Program-made: the position numbers and the translations under genes
The notes under the pieces: generated by a model
What the model was told of the DNA's origin: nothing
The model's database searches: none
Seen by the model: only the letters and a program-made list of their open reading frames with translations
Assembly: GCF_017573505.1 (NCBI RefSeq)
Contig: NZ_JAGEOJ010000027.1
Span: 62,001-126,000, forward strand
Direction: 5' to 3'
Length of the DNA: 64,000 nucleotides
Source of the DNA: Actinomadura barringtoniae
Lineage (GTDB): Bacteria > Actinomycetota > Actinomycetes > Streptosporangiales > Streptosporangiaceae
Part shown: piece by piece, positions 25,101-33,060 of the stretch
How the letters are laid out: each line of letters begins with the position of its first letter
How positions within the stretch are numbered: position 1 is the first letter of the stretch

Positions 25101-26849
25101 GAGATGGACCGCAGGCAACGGTTCCTGACGGCCACCGGGAGGAGTTCATGGCATACCTACCAAACGCAGGGAGCCCCCGAATCGCGCGGCCCGATGCCCG
25201 CCCTCTTCGTTGTGATCGACGAGGTCACCGACCTGCTCAGGCAGAGACCCGAGTTCGCGGAGACGATCGCCGCGCTCGCCACCGGGGGTGACCGGCTCGG
25301 CGTCCACCTCATACTCGGGGCATCCGCCGCGCGGTCGGCCAACTTGGAGTCATTGACCGGCCGGCTCACGTGGTCGATCACGCTCAGCGACTCTGGGAAC
25401 GGCACCGGTGTCCTGCGAGCGGGATCCCCGACGACCGAGCGGTTCAGGATGGCGGTGACGCCGCCCCGGAGCATCACACGCCTCGTTCAGCCCCTGAGCA
25501 CGGAGTTCCCTCCCGCCGCCCGGCTGCGCATCGATCCGGAATCGACCGACGAGCTCGACGCCGAGATCGACGAGGCCCTGGCGAACGTGGACGGCTGGCT
25601 CAGGCTTCAGGCGGTGAAGCGGAAGCTCCGTGAGAACCTCGTGGCAGAGCTGAACGGGCGGCAGGCGACCGGCCGGACGCGCCATCGCCACCTCGCCTTC
25701 ACCGGCCCGTCCATGGTCGGCAAGAGCCCGGCGGCAGGCGAGTACGCGACCGCCCTCGTCCGATTCGGCCTGCTGGAAGAGCCTCAGTTCGTCGAAAGCA
25801 CCTGGCGGGAGTGGACCTCCCCTCAGTTCATCGAGGAGGGACGGGGCCGCGTCCACTACATCAAGGTCGCCGTAGCCGACGAGGCCGAGGCCGACTGGGC
25901 CGGCTCGGCGCGCGCCGCCGAGCTCGCCTCGCTGATGGAACGCCATCGCGAGGACGTGATGGTGATCCTCGCGGGGCCTCCCGAGGCGATCGTCAGGCTT
26001 CTCGCCCGCTTCCCCGAGCTCGCTGCGGCGGTGGACGACACGGTCGCGTTCGTGCCCGAGACCGCCCGCGAAACGGCGCGGTTCACCGGCATGCTGGCGC
26101 GCGGCCGGGGCCTCTCGATCTCCAGGACGACCATGGTCTACCTCGAACAACTGCTGGCGCGGAAGGGCTCAGAGGCCCACGGCGAGCGCGCGGCGGGTGC
26201 GCTGCTGGACCGCGCGGCGGGGCGGCTGGAGGAACGGCGGCAGTCGGCGAACCCGCCCCCGGCCGACCATCGGCAGACGCTCGTGGCGGCCGACTTCGAT
26301 GACCCGCAGGCCGAGAGGGAGCGGGCGCTCGCCCGGCTGGACGAGATACCCGACCTGGCGGAGGTGAAGCGCGAGCTCTCCGCGCTCGTCGCCCGCATCC
26401 ACGCCAGGCGGCACGAGGGAGCCGCCGACGACGCCCCCAACCTGGTCTTCTTGGGCGGTCCCGGCACGGGCAAGTCGTTCGCCGCTCGGGCCGTCGGGGA
26501 GCTGTTCAACGATCTCGGATTGCTGGAGAGCGGCCACCTCGTCCAGGTGAGCCGTTCCGATCTCGTCGGCGACTACACGGCGCTCACGGAGGGGAAGACC
26601 AAGACGGCCGTCCGCAGGGCCGTCGACGGCGTGCTCTACGTCAGCTCGATCGACAGCCTGGCGAGCGACGAGCAGGGGCTACGGGCGCTGTCCGCCCTGA
26701 CCGAGGAGATGGAGAATCTGCGAGGGCGGCTCGTCGTCATCGCGGCCGGCGACCGGATGTCGATGCTGCCGTTCCTGACCACGAACTCCTCGTTCGCCGC
26801 CCGCTTCGATACGTGGGTCTACTTTCCGGACCCGAGTCCTCGGACCTGA
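22107..26849 (+). CDS. giant vWA protein fused to ParA-, FtsK/EccC- and EccA-like ATPase domains
   Basis: 1580 aa, cytoplasmic. After an acidic-Pro linker, residues about 95-420 are a SAV_2336-type vWA region with a variant MIDAS, DTGPS (175-179), and LVLSDCSG (239-245). A Pro/Gln linker follows. Residues 620-880 resemble ParA/MinD ATPases, but the loop is DGYVGRST. Residues 900-1150 resemble FtsK/EccC: the Walker A position reads GTRNSGRRE, while VVIDEVTDLL is intact. Two EccA/CbbX-like AAA domains follow, with GPSMVGKS at about 1200 and GGPGTGKS at about 1450. The last has VLYVSSIDSL where Walker B DE should be, and it ends before the lid. The fusion suggests a link between the VMAP system and type VII secretion-like machinery. 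Confidence 0.85.
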   Translation: MTIDRLREILTATGPPEGTGTAAAPVDALQLSEMLWLACQITPEEPPEEADHDAPGDLEDPDEGDEPPQPTADPEPQARPPSPRPPRIPVHPEALDDASGPTPVAISIMVPTAPMLSDPRALQRALRPLKRRVPSRSLQRLDEEATAARIADTGLWIPRLVPEPERWLGLDLVVDTGPSMTMWRPLADEMTEALLRQGAFTDVRVTYLHPSGAVSAAPDAAPRSPATLIDPTGRRAVLVLSDCSGPHWWTGRAGRSVRRWASASPTAILQPLPERLWRRTAAPAFPGTARLPRPAAPNTELRFDPYDGTADWGIPVPVLEIEPGWLAGWADLVAGAGPRPAAVTMLSAGTRSAPVRREHELPVDERVRRFLAAASPGACELAAHIAVSVPSLPVMRLIQQRVLGGAGPSPLAEVLLSGLLRPVGGTAGDRYEFVPGARQALLDTLPRPEGLHTLHTLELVSAEIERRATFGGERFPGVIPLAVGSRTAARAATLGWGPFALVNPEARRLLLPPAPAPAPPITPALEAAGQWASGGPQAQGPAQPLPPQPQTPAPLPYQPGPYQQAQQGPTAKPRPRTYDEAAPSSGPGFFQRLGRGIGRFFGTGRTEQRPPPQGEQSAPSARRIMVASVDGYVGRSTLTALLADALSGGDHGRVLAVDASSSAPLTRRLGLTAKAALPDLRLNKPRSFEEAERFVTRIGTGPGHWALPSYPGAARLGTVWTAVDALSEVFGVAIADCDSALFDDPRVGPLAEAEALVLVGQYASGSALGLVNHLELLEAAGVSIRTVVVLVGAPGRTEAEFDEARRSLATFDVAVEHLPFDEHLAANGTPATRFLSRTTRRSVERIARAALDEPSFADAEFEAPEELPEAPDLLRLLGNPGAAEIRAGWRRPAGEWPPVPIGSDEHGGPMTLDLLGGLRGAHGMVIGTRNSGRRELLGTIVAALALRYSPQAVTFVLADPGGGAAFRDVATLPHVAAALTVLESEPSLTRPLADALRAEMDRRQRFLTATGRSSWHTYQTQGAPESRGPMPALFVVIDEVTDLLRQRPEFAETIAALATGGDRLGVHLILGASAARSANLESLTGRLTWSITLSDSGNGTGVLRAGSPTTERFRMAVTPPRSITRLVQPLSTEFPPAARLRIDPESTDELDAEIDEALANVDGWLRLQAVKRKLRENLVAELNGRQATGRTRHRHLAFTGPSMVGKSPAAGEYATALVRFGLLEEPQFVESTWREWTSPQFIEEGRGRVHYIKVAVADEAEADWAGSARAAELASLMERHREDVMVILAGPPEAIVRLLARFPELAAAVDDTVAFVPETARETARFTGMLARGRGLSISRTTMVYLEQLLARKGSEAHGERAAGALLDRAAGRLEERRQSANPPPADHRQTLVAADFDDPQAERERALARLDEIPDLAEVKRELSALVARIHARRHEGAADDAPNLVFLGGPGTGKSFAARAVGELFNDLGLLESGHLVQVSRSDLVGDYTALTEGKTKTAVRRAVDGVLYVSSIDSLASDEQGLRALSALTEEMENLRGRLVVIAAGDRMSMLPFLTTNSSFAARFDTWVYFPDPSPRT

Positions 26850-26859
26850 AGCACGAAGA

Positions 26860-26885
26860 GCCGGTACGGATGGTCCCGTACCGGC
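26860..26885. terminator. bidirectional hairpin terminator after the conflict locus
   Basis: Perfect 10-bp stem, GCCGGTACGG / CCGTACCGGC, with a 6-base loop, placed 11 bases after the 1580-aa gene and 23 bases before the stop of the convergent secreted-protein gene. It can serve both strands. Confidence 0.85.
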
Positions 26886-26907
26886 CCTTCAGAGCTACGT
26901 CACTGCG

Positions 26908-28194
26908 TCAGCAGTTGGCGCCCACTCCGTAGAGAGCGCGCTTGTAGCGGTGTTCGGCGACCGTGTAGAGCCTGTTCTGCGTTCGGTAGCAGGACAGGTC
27001 CTCGGGGCCGATGCCGAGCGCGGGCTTGCTGGTCACCTTCCAGCCGGAGCCGACGACCCAGCGGGCGTTGTAGAGCTGTCCGCAGAGCGCGCCGCTCTTC
27101 GGGCAGGCCTTGGGGTAGCCCTTGCCGATCTCGTTGGTCCGGATGTTGTGGGTGAACCACCCGTAGTCGACGCCGCCCCTGGTGGAGGTGGCGCCGCCCT
27201 GGACCCGGCCGACCGGGAGGGTGGAGACCGCGAGCGCGTGAGCGTAGCCCTTGGCGTCGGTACGCGGCTGGCCGTTCACCAGCTGCCAGGTCGCCATGCG
27301 GCCGGTGGGCTTGTTGTCGGGGCAGTACTCGCCGGTGACCAGGGAGTCCCAGCCACTGCGGTCCACCGAGACCCAGGAGAACTTGGGCGACCCGGAGGTG
27401 TAGCACTTGGAGGCCGAGGGCGCCTGGCCCTTGGCGTTCTTCCAGAGCCCGACCTGCGGCATCACGTAGCGGTACCCGTGGCCGTAGTAGGTCTTGCCGT
27501 GCAGGCCGACCAACTTCTTGTTCTTGGTCGTGCCGTGCTTGCTGGCGCCCAGGTCGAAGATCTTGCGCATGTCGAAGACGCGCATGCCGACCCGGGTCTC
27601 GGCCACGTAGAGGTAGTTGCCGTACCAGGCGATGCCGCCGACGTGGCTGCGGATGTCGTTGTAGTTCGGCTTACCCGTCTTGGTCTTGGTCGGGTAAGCG
27701 AGGAGCACGTGGCGGTACTTCTTGTTCTTCAGGTCGACGAACGTCAGCCTGGCGCCGGACTTGGCCCACCACGAGACGCCCATGACGTAGCGGGAGTTGC
27801 CCCACTTCTCGTTGTTCATGGCGTCCGAGACGCTCGTGACGCCCTGCGGCGTCCAGGTCCCGGTGTTGTCGTCGGTCTTGGTCCAGCAGTACTTGACCGC
27901 CTTGGTGGGGACCCGGGCACCGCTGCAGTGGGTGCCGAGCTTGTTGTTGGCGGCCTTGAGCAGCTTTTGCACACCGCTCTTGTTCAGGCTCTTGTCGAGG
28001 CCTTTGATGATGCCGCTGTTGCTGGCGCCGCGCTTGAGGACGAAGTCGCCCTTGTTGGGCGCGGCGGCAGCGGTGGCCGCGACATTGTCGGCCTTATGTG
28101 AGCCGCCGTCAGGGGCGGCGTAGACATAGGCGGGAATACCGGCAGCCACGGCCACGAGGGGTGCGGCGATGGCGAGGGAGCGCCGGACGTTCAC
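26908..28194 (-). CDS. large secreted protein of unknown function
   Basis: 428 aa from GTG 28194, preceded by GGAGGTGATC, the full complement of the 16S rRNA 3' end, so translation should be strong. The Sec signal peptide is followed by Ala/Asn-rich sequence. The body has aromatic- and Gly-rich strands with repeated features such as HVGGIAWYGNYLYVAETRVGM and MRVFDMRKIFDLG that look like a beta-propeller. Several cysteines (TKAVKYCWTK, SKCYTSG, GEYCPDN, ACPKSGALCGQL, LSCYRTQN) suggest disulfides. Similar secreted proteins occur widely in actinomycetes, with no function I can name. Confidence 0.78.
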   Translation of the reverse strand: MNVRRSLAIAAPLVAVAAGIPAYVYAAPDGGSHKADNVAATAAAAPNKGDFVLKRGASNSGIIKGLDKSLNKSGVQKLLKAANNKLGTHCSGARVPTKAVKYCWTKTDDNTGTWTPQGVTSVSDAMNNEKWGNSRYVMGVSWWAKSGARLTFVDLKNKKYRHVLLAYPTKTKTGKPNYNDIRSHVGGIAWYGNYLYVAETRVGMRVFDMRKIFDLGASKHGTTKNKKLVGLHGKTYYGHGYRYVMPQVGLWKNAKGQAPSASKCYTSGSPKFSWVSVDRSGWDSLVTGEYCPDNKPTGRMATWQLVNGQPRTDAKGYAHALAVSTLPVGRVQGGATSTRGGVDYGWFTHNIRTNEIGKGYPKACPKSGALCGQLYNARWVVGSGWKVTSKPALGIGPEDLSCYRTQNRLYTVAEHRYKRALYGVGANC

Positions 28195-28420
28195 TTGATC
28201 ACCTCCAGGGGAGGGTGGAACGTAACATTCGCGCCCTTTACCTGGAAAGATGACGATCAGTGGCGATATGAACGCACTCTGATAGATGTGCAGGTCGTCG
28301 CTTCACGATCACGAGGAGTTGAACTGCGCCCGAATGCAGGGCAAATGAGAGATATCTAACGATCGATGCCCAACGGTCCTGCGACACCGTTCATCCGTTC
28401 GCACGGGAAAGGGACCAATG
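28195..28420. other. AT-richer intergenic promoter region
   Basis: This 226-base stretch carries the promoter of the secreted-protein gene on its left. It is noticeably less GC-rich than the coding DNA around it (for example GAGAGATATCTAACGATCG near 28348). No gene, tRNA or clear -10/-35 pair could be pinned down. The rest of the 305-base gap holds the terminator of the M6 protease. Confidence 0.4.
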
Positions 28421-28456
28421 TCGAAGGCCGGCCCCAGAGTCGGGACCGGCCTTCGA
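28421..28456 (-). terminator. hairpin terminator of the M6 protease gene
   Basis: Perfect 11-bp stem, TCGAAGGCCGG / CCGGCCTTCGA, with a 14-base loop that contains a further CCC/GGG pairing. It is 44 bases downstream of the M6 metalloprotease stop on the minus strand. Confidence 0.85.
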
Positions 28457-28499
28457 AACGGAGCTACGGACTCCTTAGATCAGCCGCGGATTCGTGAGA

Positions 28500-30566
28500 T
28501 CAGCGGATGCGGCAGTTGCCGGTGTCGGTCTTGGTCGGGTCACTCTCCGACGTGGCCTTCAGCACCAGCTTGGCCTTGGTGTCGGCGCCCGGCGCGGCCT
28601 TGGCCCACACCTCGGCGGTGGTGGCCGAGCCCGCCGGGGCGGTCGCCAGGGCGTTCGGCACCCAGGTCGTCCAGCCCTTGCCGGTCGCGGACGCGCTCAG
28701 CCGGAACACGTCCGAACCGTAGACGCCGGTGCCGCCCTTGCCGGAGTTGCGCAGCGGCACGGTGCACTTCACCCAGCCGGCGCCGGCGGGACGGGTCTCG
28801 CCGTTGTCGACCTTCACGTTGCGGCGCTGCGAGCCCGCGCCGTCCAGCGAACGGATGGCGACGGTGTACGACAGGACGCCCTTGCTGTCGCGCTTGAGGT
28901 TCAGCACGTAGAAGTGCAGCCGGTTGGCCTCGTCGACGTACTCGTACTCGCTGCCGGAGTCGGTGCCCGCATGGAACGTGGCGTCCGACAGCTGCCGGTA
29001 GTCACCGATCGTCATCTTGCGCTTCTCGCCGTTCGGCAGCACGAAGTCGACCTTGTCGATGTCCTGCGGGTTGGCGTCCTTCACCCAGATGAACGGGGCG
29101 TTGTCCGCGTTCTTGGTCTTGGACAGCAGCACGCCCTGGTCGGGGGTGAAGGAGTCGAAGCCCATCCGGTCGACGACCTCGACGGTGTAGTTGTCGTACT
29201 TGCCGCCGTCGCAGTACGGGTCCTTGCTCGTGTCGCACGCGGGGCTCTTGTCGCCGCCCGTGCCGAGCTTGAGGTTGATGCCGGCGATGTCGTTCTTGCC
29301 CGGCACGACCTCGCGCGCGGTCACCTTCGCCACGACCGTGCCGTCGGCGGCGAGCGTGTCACGGTTCAGCTGCAGCACCCGCGCCGGGTCGACGATGCCG
29401 AGCTTCATCCGGTCGCGGAGCATCTGCTCGGCGCCCATCGACGCACCGCCCTGCGCCGGGATGTTCCAGCGGCTGTGCGGGCCGCCCGGCCCGTTGAAGC
29501 TGCCGCGGCTGAGCATGTCCCACGGGCCCGAGTAGTCGCGGCGCGGCGGAACGCTGTAGGGGTTGTTGTAGTTGTCGCCGATCCCCAGGATGTGGCTGAA
29601 CTCGTGGGCGAAGACCGCCTGTCCCGAGCTCTCCGCCTGCGTCGAGCTGCCGTTGGCCGCGTTCGGCCAGTGGTTGGAGCCCGCCTGCCATGACGTCCAG
29701 TCGACGTAGCGGGTCTTCACCCAGTTGGGCAGGGTCGGGTCGCCCGAGCCCCACTCGGCCGGCACGTCCTCCTTGTTGGCCCACTTCATCTGGCCGAACT
29801 CCTGCCAGGTGGACGACTCGTCCTGCCCGGCCGTGAGGAAGAAGACGAAGTCGAACTGCTTGGCCGTGTCCTCGCCGACGTCGGCGATCCAGGCCGCGCG
29901 CCCGTCCCCGCGGATGTCGCGGTTGCAGGTGTCGCCGGTCGGGCAGCCGGTGCCGCCCTGGAACGCGTCGATGCCGTACTCGTGGTCCTTGGCCGGCATC
30001 CGGTACGCGCCGAACGCGGTGAGGTCCACGCCGTACCGGCCGCCGGACGTCTCCATCCAGTACTCGTGCAGCGTGTGGCCGTGGTTCAGGTCCTGCGGCT
30101 TGTTGAGGAAGTCCTGGTAGAACTTGGCGACCTGGTTCTGCGGAACGTCGGACACACCGACCGGGTTGCCGTAGATCGTCGAGTTCTTCGGCTGTGTGAC
30201 GACGAACGGCTGGTTCGGGTAGTCGACCAGCACCACCGCGCCCTTGAAGTTCCTGATCGAGCCCTTTTTGGAGGGGTCGGCCCACGAGGTGCCCGGGATG
30301 CCCTTGTAGTCGTCCCAGGTCATGGTGTCGGGCAGCTCGTAGTTCTGCGGGTCGATCGGCTTCGGCGCGCCCGCCGCGAACGTCCTGGCCTGCGGCTGGC
30401 TCTGCTGCCAGGGCTGGGTCTGCGGCCAGTGCCGCATCTGCCAGGGGTTCGGGGTGGGCTTCGGGATGGGGGGTTTGGCCTGTGCCGCGGCCGGCCCGGC
30501 CGCCAGGCCGACCGACAGCGTCAGTGCCGCCAGTGCGGGGACCAAGAGAGTCTTTTTGCCGAACAT
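28500..30566 (-). CDS. secreted M6-family metalloprotease
   Basis: 688 aa from ATG 30566, with GGGGAGA upstream. A Sec signal peptide (residues 1-28, ending AAAQA) is followed by a Pro-rich pro-segment. The catalytic centre is AVFAHEFSHILGIGDNYNN, a HExxH zinc site with the extended M6 (immune inhibitor A-like) context; the glutamate is present. Conserved flanks are DYPNQPFVV and GPWDMLSRGSFNGPGGPHSRW, where the Met-turn WDM lies. The C-terminal 150 residues are beta-rich, like accessory binding domains of secreted proteases. It has its own terminator and is probably a stand-alone exoenzyme. Confidence 0.9.
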   Translation of the reverse strand: MFGKKTLLVPALAALTLSVGLAAGPAAAQAKPPIPKPTPNPWQMRHWPQTQPWQQSQPQARTFAAGAPKPIDPQNYELPDTMTWDDYKGIPGTSWADPSKKGSIRNFKGAVVLVDYPNQPFVVTQPKNSTIYGNPVGVSDVPQNQVAKFYQDFLNKPQDLNHGHTLHEYWMETSGGRYGVDLTAFGAYRMPAKDHEYGIDAFQGGTGCPTGDTCNRDIRGDGRAAWIADVGEDTAKQFDFVFFLTAGQDESSTWQEFGQMKWANKEDVPAEWGSGDPTLPNWVKTRYVDWTSWQAGSNHWPNAANGSSTQAESSGQAVFAHEFSHILGIGDNYNNPYSVPPRRDYSGPWDMLSRGSFNGPGGPHSRWNIPAQGGASMGAEQMLRDRMKLGIVDPARVLQLNRDTLAADGTVVAKVTAREVVPGKNDIAGINLKLGTGGDKSPACDTSKDPYCDGGKYDNYTVEVVDRMGFDSFTPDQGVLLSKTKNADNAPFIWVKDANPQDIDKVDFVLPNGEKRKMTIGDYRQLSDATFHAGTDSGSEYEYVDEANRLHFYVLNLKRDSKGVLSYTVAIRSLDGAGSQRRNVKVDNGETRPAGAGWVKCTVPLRNSGKGGTGVYGSDVFRLSASATGKGWTTWVPNALATAPAGSATTAEVWAKAAPGADTKAKLVLKATSESDPTKTDTGNCRIR

Positions 30567-30728
30567 GTCTCCCCTGTCTCAGTCGATGACCGAGACGGTA
30601 GAGAAGACCGGTTTCATGATCAATAGCGTGCTTGGCCGACATTGTGAGGGTTCTCCTGGCATCTAACGCCAGCCCCGCCGACCCTTCGTGATCAGCGCTT
30701 ATCGGTCCGCGCCGGCCGCCCGTTCGGG

Positions 30729-31208
30729 TCAGTGCAGCTTGCGGGCCGCGACGACGATCCCGTCCTCGTCGCTGTAGAGCCAGTCGCCCGCGCGGAACTC
30801 GACACCGCCGAACGTCACGGGCTCGTCCAGCTCGCCCGCCGCGCCCTTGGCGCTCTTGCGGGGGTTGGAGCCGAGCGCCTTGATCCCGAGGTCGAGGGTG
30901 CGCAGCACGGCGACGTCGCGGACGGCGCCGTTGATGACGAACCCGGCCCAGCCGTTCTCGACGGCCGCCGCAGCGATCAGGTCGCCGCTCAGCGCGGACG
31001 CCAGCGAGCCGCCGCCGTCGACCACCAGCACGCGGCCCCCGCCGGGGCCGTTGGCCAGCTTCTTGACCAGCCCGTTGTCGCGGAAGCAGCGGACGGTCGC
31101 GATCGGCCCGGCGAACGTGGCGCGGCCGCCGAACTGACGGAACTGCGTCTCGCAGCTGCGCAGTTCGTCGCCGAAGTCGTCGATCAGGTCAGCGGTGGCG
31201 AAGGTCAT
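30729..31208 (-). CDS. rraA: RraA-family protein (RNase E regulator / HMG aldolase-like)
   Basis: 159 aa, normal length. The typical order of motifs is TADLIDDFGDELRSCE at the start, FGGRATFAGPIATVRCF, VLVVDGGGSLASALSGD and AVENGWAGFVINGAVRDV, ending with FGGVEFRAGDWLYSDEDGI. The fold is a trimer that either inhibits RNase E or, with metal, acts as a 4-hydroxy-4-methyl-2-oxoglutarate aldolase/oxaloacetate decarboxylase. GAVRD carries the conserved Arg-Asp needed for the aldolase. The two roles cannot be told apart from sequence. Confidence 0.9.
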   Translation of the reverse strand: MTFATADLIDDFGDELRSCETQFRQFGGRATFAGPIATVRCFRDNGLVKKLANGPGGGRVLVVDGGGSLASALSGDLIAAAAVENGWAGFVINGAVRDVAVLRTLDLGIKALGSNPRKSAKGAAGELDEPVTFGGVEFRAGDWLYSDEDGIVVAARKLH

Positions 31209-31292
31209 GGGCGAAATCCTACCCGCCGGTAACCCGGCGACCCGGCCAGAATGTGCGATAGAAAGCGGCGAGAAGATCATCTGGAGGTCGCC

Positions 31293-32420
31293 ATGCCCGT
31301 CTTCGCACCGCTCGGCCCCGGCGATCCCCTGCTGATCGGCGGCTACCGGCTGCTGGCGCGCATCGACGAACGGGCCTTCCTCGCCGCCACCCAGAGCGGC
31401 CGCCGCCTGGCCATCACCCTGGTGCCCGCCGACGATCGCTTCCGCACCCAGGCCGCCGCCGCCCAGCGAGTGCGCAGCCCGTTCGCCGCCCACGTCCTCG
31501 ACGCGCACGCCGACCGAACCCGCCCGTGGATGGCGACCGCACACGTCCCCGGCCCCTCCCTCTCCACCGCAGTCACCAAGCTGGGCCCGCTCCCGCCCGA
31601 GCTGGTGCGGCCGATCATGGCCGGAGCCGCCCAAGCCGTGGAGGCCTCCCGTTCCGCAGGCGTAACACAGGCCGGCCCCACCCCCGCCAACCTCATCCTC
31701 GCCCCCGACGGCCCCCGCGTGGTCGCCCCCGGCATCTGCCTCACCGGAACGAACTCGCCAGAAGAGGCCCTCGGCCACGACGTGACGCCCGCCACCGACG
31801 TCTACTCGCTGGGCGCCCTGGCCCTGCACGGCACCGACCTGGAGAACGCCCCACCGGATCTGCGCCGCCTGATCGAGCGCTGCCTCAACCCCAACCCGGC
31901 CAAGCGACCGTCCCTGGAAGACGTCCTCGCCGAACTGTCCCCCGACCAAGAACCCCCGGGCGAAGGCTGGCTCCCCGCCCGCCTGGCCGCGCTCCTCCCT
32001 CCGTACGCCGCCGACCCCACCCACGCCAACACCCCTCTCCCCCAGGCCGCCCCACCCCCGGCCGCCGCACGCCCACCCATGGCCCCGCCCGTGGACGCAC
32101 GCCCGGACGTGGACGTACGCCCCGCCCGGAACACGCAACCGGACGGGACCCCCCGCCCCGCCATGGACGCCCGCCCGGACGACCCGCACACGCCCACGCC
32201 CCCGCGCCCGCCCGCGAACGAAGGCCCGGGCGGGGATGCACGGCCGCCCGCGCACCACCGCCCGCCCGTGGACGCGCGACCGGACGACCCGCAGGCGCCT
32301 TCGGCCCCGCAGCCGCCCGCCGGCGCGCGGCCCAGGGGCGGGAGTGGGTGGACCACTGGGGATGTTCTGCTGGTGGGGCGGGCGGCTGTTACTCGGCCTG
32401 AGTTCGAGGTGCCTCGGTAG
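31293..32420 (+). CDS. pseudokinase-like protein with proline-rich tail
   Basis: 375 aa from ATG 31293 (GGAGG five bases upstream). Residues 10-215 follow a bacterial Ser/Thr kinase domain: the N-lobe IGGYRLLARIDERAFLAAT, the C-lobe ATDVYSLGALALHG and CLNPNPAKRPSLEDVL. The key residues are lost: the glycine loop has no glycines, the catalytic-loop position reads TQAGPTPANLIL in place of HRDxKPxN, and DFG is replaced by APG. The tail of about 150 residues repeats DARPDDP and Pro motifs. It has no transmembrane helix. It may be a scaffold or ligand-sensing protein. Confidence 0.75.
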   Translation: MPVFAPLGPGDPLLIGGYRLLARIDERAFLAATQSGRRLAITLVPADDRFRTQAAAAQRVRSPFAAHVLDAHADRTRPWMATAHVPGPSLSTAVTKLGPLPPELVRPIMAGAAQAVEASRSAGVTQAGPTPANLILAPDGPRVVAPGICLTGTNSPEEALGHDVTPATDVYSLGALALHGTDLENAPPDLRRLIERCLNPNPAKRPSLEDVLAELSPDQEPPGEGWLPARLAALLPPYAADPTHANTPLPQAAPPPAAARPPMAPPVDARPDVDVRPARNTQPDGTPRPAMDARPDDPHTPTPPRPPANEGPGGDARPPAHHRPPVDARPDDPQAPSAPQPPAGARPRGGSGWTTGDVLLVGRAAVTRPEFEVPR

Positions 32421-32424
32421 CGCG

Positions 32425-32880
32425 TTATGCGCTGGGGGCGTCTATGGGGCGGCCTATGAGGCGCGACAGGACGATCGCGGTCTTGGTGGCCGTGATGTTG
32501 TCCTCGCGGCGGAGGCGTTCCAGGGCCTGCTCCAGGTGCTGGATGTCGCGGACGCGGACGTGGACCAGGGCGCTGGCGTCGCCGCTGATGGTGTAGGCCG
32601 CGACCACCTCGGGGTGCTTGCGGATGCTGGAGTAGATCTCATCCGGGGACGTCGCGCCGGTGCAGAAGATCTCGATGAACGCCTCGGTGGTCCAGCCCAG
32701 CGCGGCCGGGTCGACGACGGCCGAGAAGCCCGTGATCACGCCGTCCAGGCGGAGGCGGTCGACGCGTCTTTTGACCGCGGGGGCGGACAGTCCGATGCGG
32801 TCGCCGATCTGCGCGTAGGAGGCTCGGCCGTCCTCGAGGAGCTGCGCAACGATTCGATGGTCAAGCTCGTCAATACGCAA
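32425..32880 (-). CDS. Lrp/AsnC-family transcriptional regulator
   Basis: 151 aa. N-terminal helix-turn-helix: ELDHRIVAQLLEDGRASYAQ, IGLSAPAVKRRVDRLRLDGVI. The C-terminal RAM/ligand-binding sandwich is EAFIEIFCTG through VVAAYTISGDASALVHVRV. It is divergent from the ornithine aminotransferase gene, with a 180-base gap. Lrp regulators usually control an adjacent amino-acid gene and bind that amino acid, so regulation of rocD by ornithine or arginine is inferred. Confidence 0.9.
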   Translation of the reverse strand: MRIDELDHRIVAQLLEDGRASYAQIGDRIGLSAPAVKRRVDRLRLDGVITGFSAVVDPAALGWTTEAFIEIFCTGATSPDEIYSSIRKHPEVVAAYTISGDASALVHVRVRDIQHLEQALERLRREDNITATKTAIVLSRLIGRPIDAPSA

Positions 32881-33060
32881 TGAATATCTCCCCCAAAGTT
32901 CGATATCGGCGTTGGTTGGCGGTCAAACCCGAACATACGCTGGTCACGGGCCGCTGACCACCGGCTTTGTCCCTTCTCGTGCGCGCCGGGAGACCGGTCT
33001 CACGAGCGATTCCGCGTACCGGCCGTACTCCGGCCGCCGAGCCATGGCAAAGGAGCCTTC

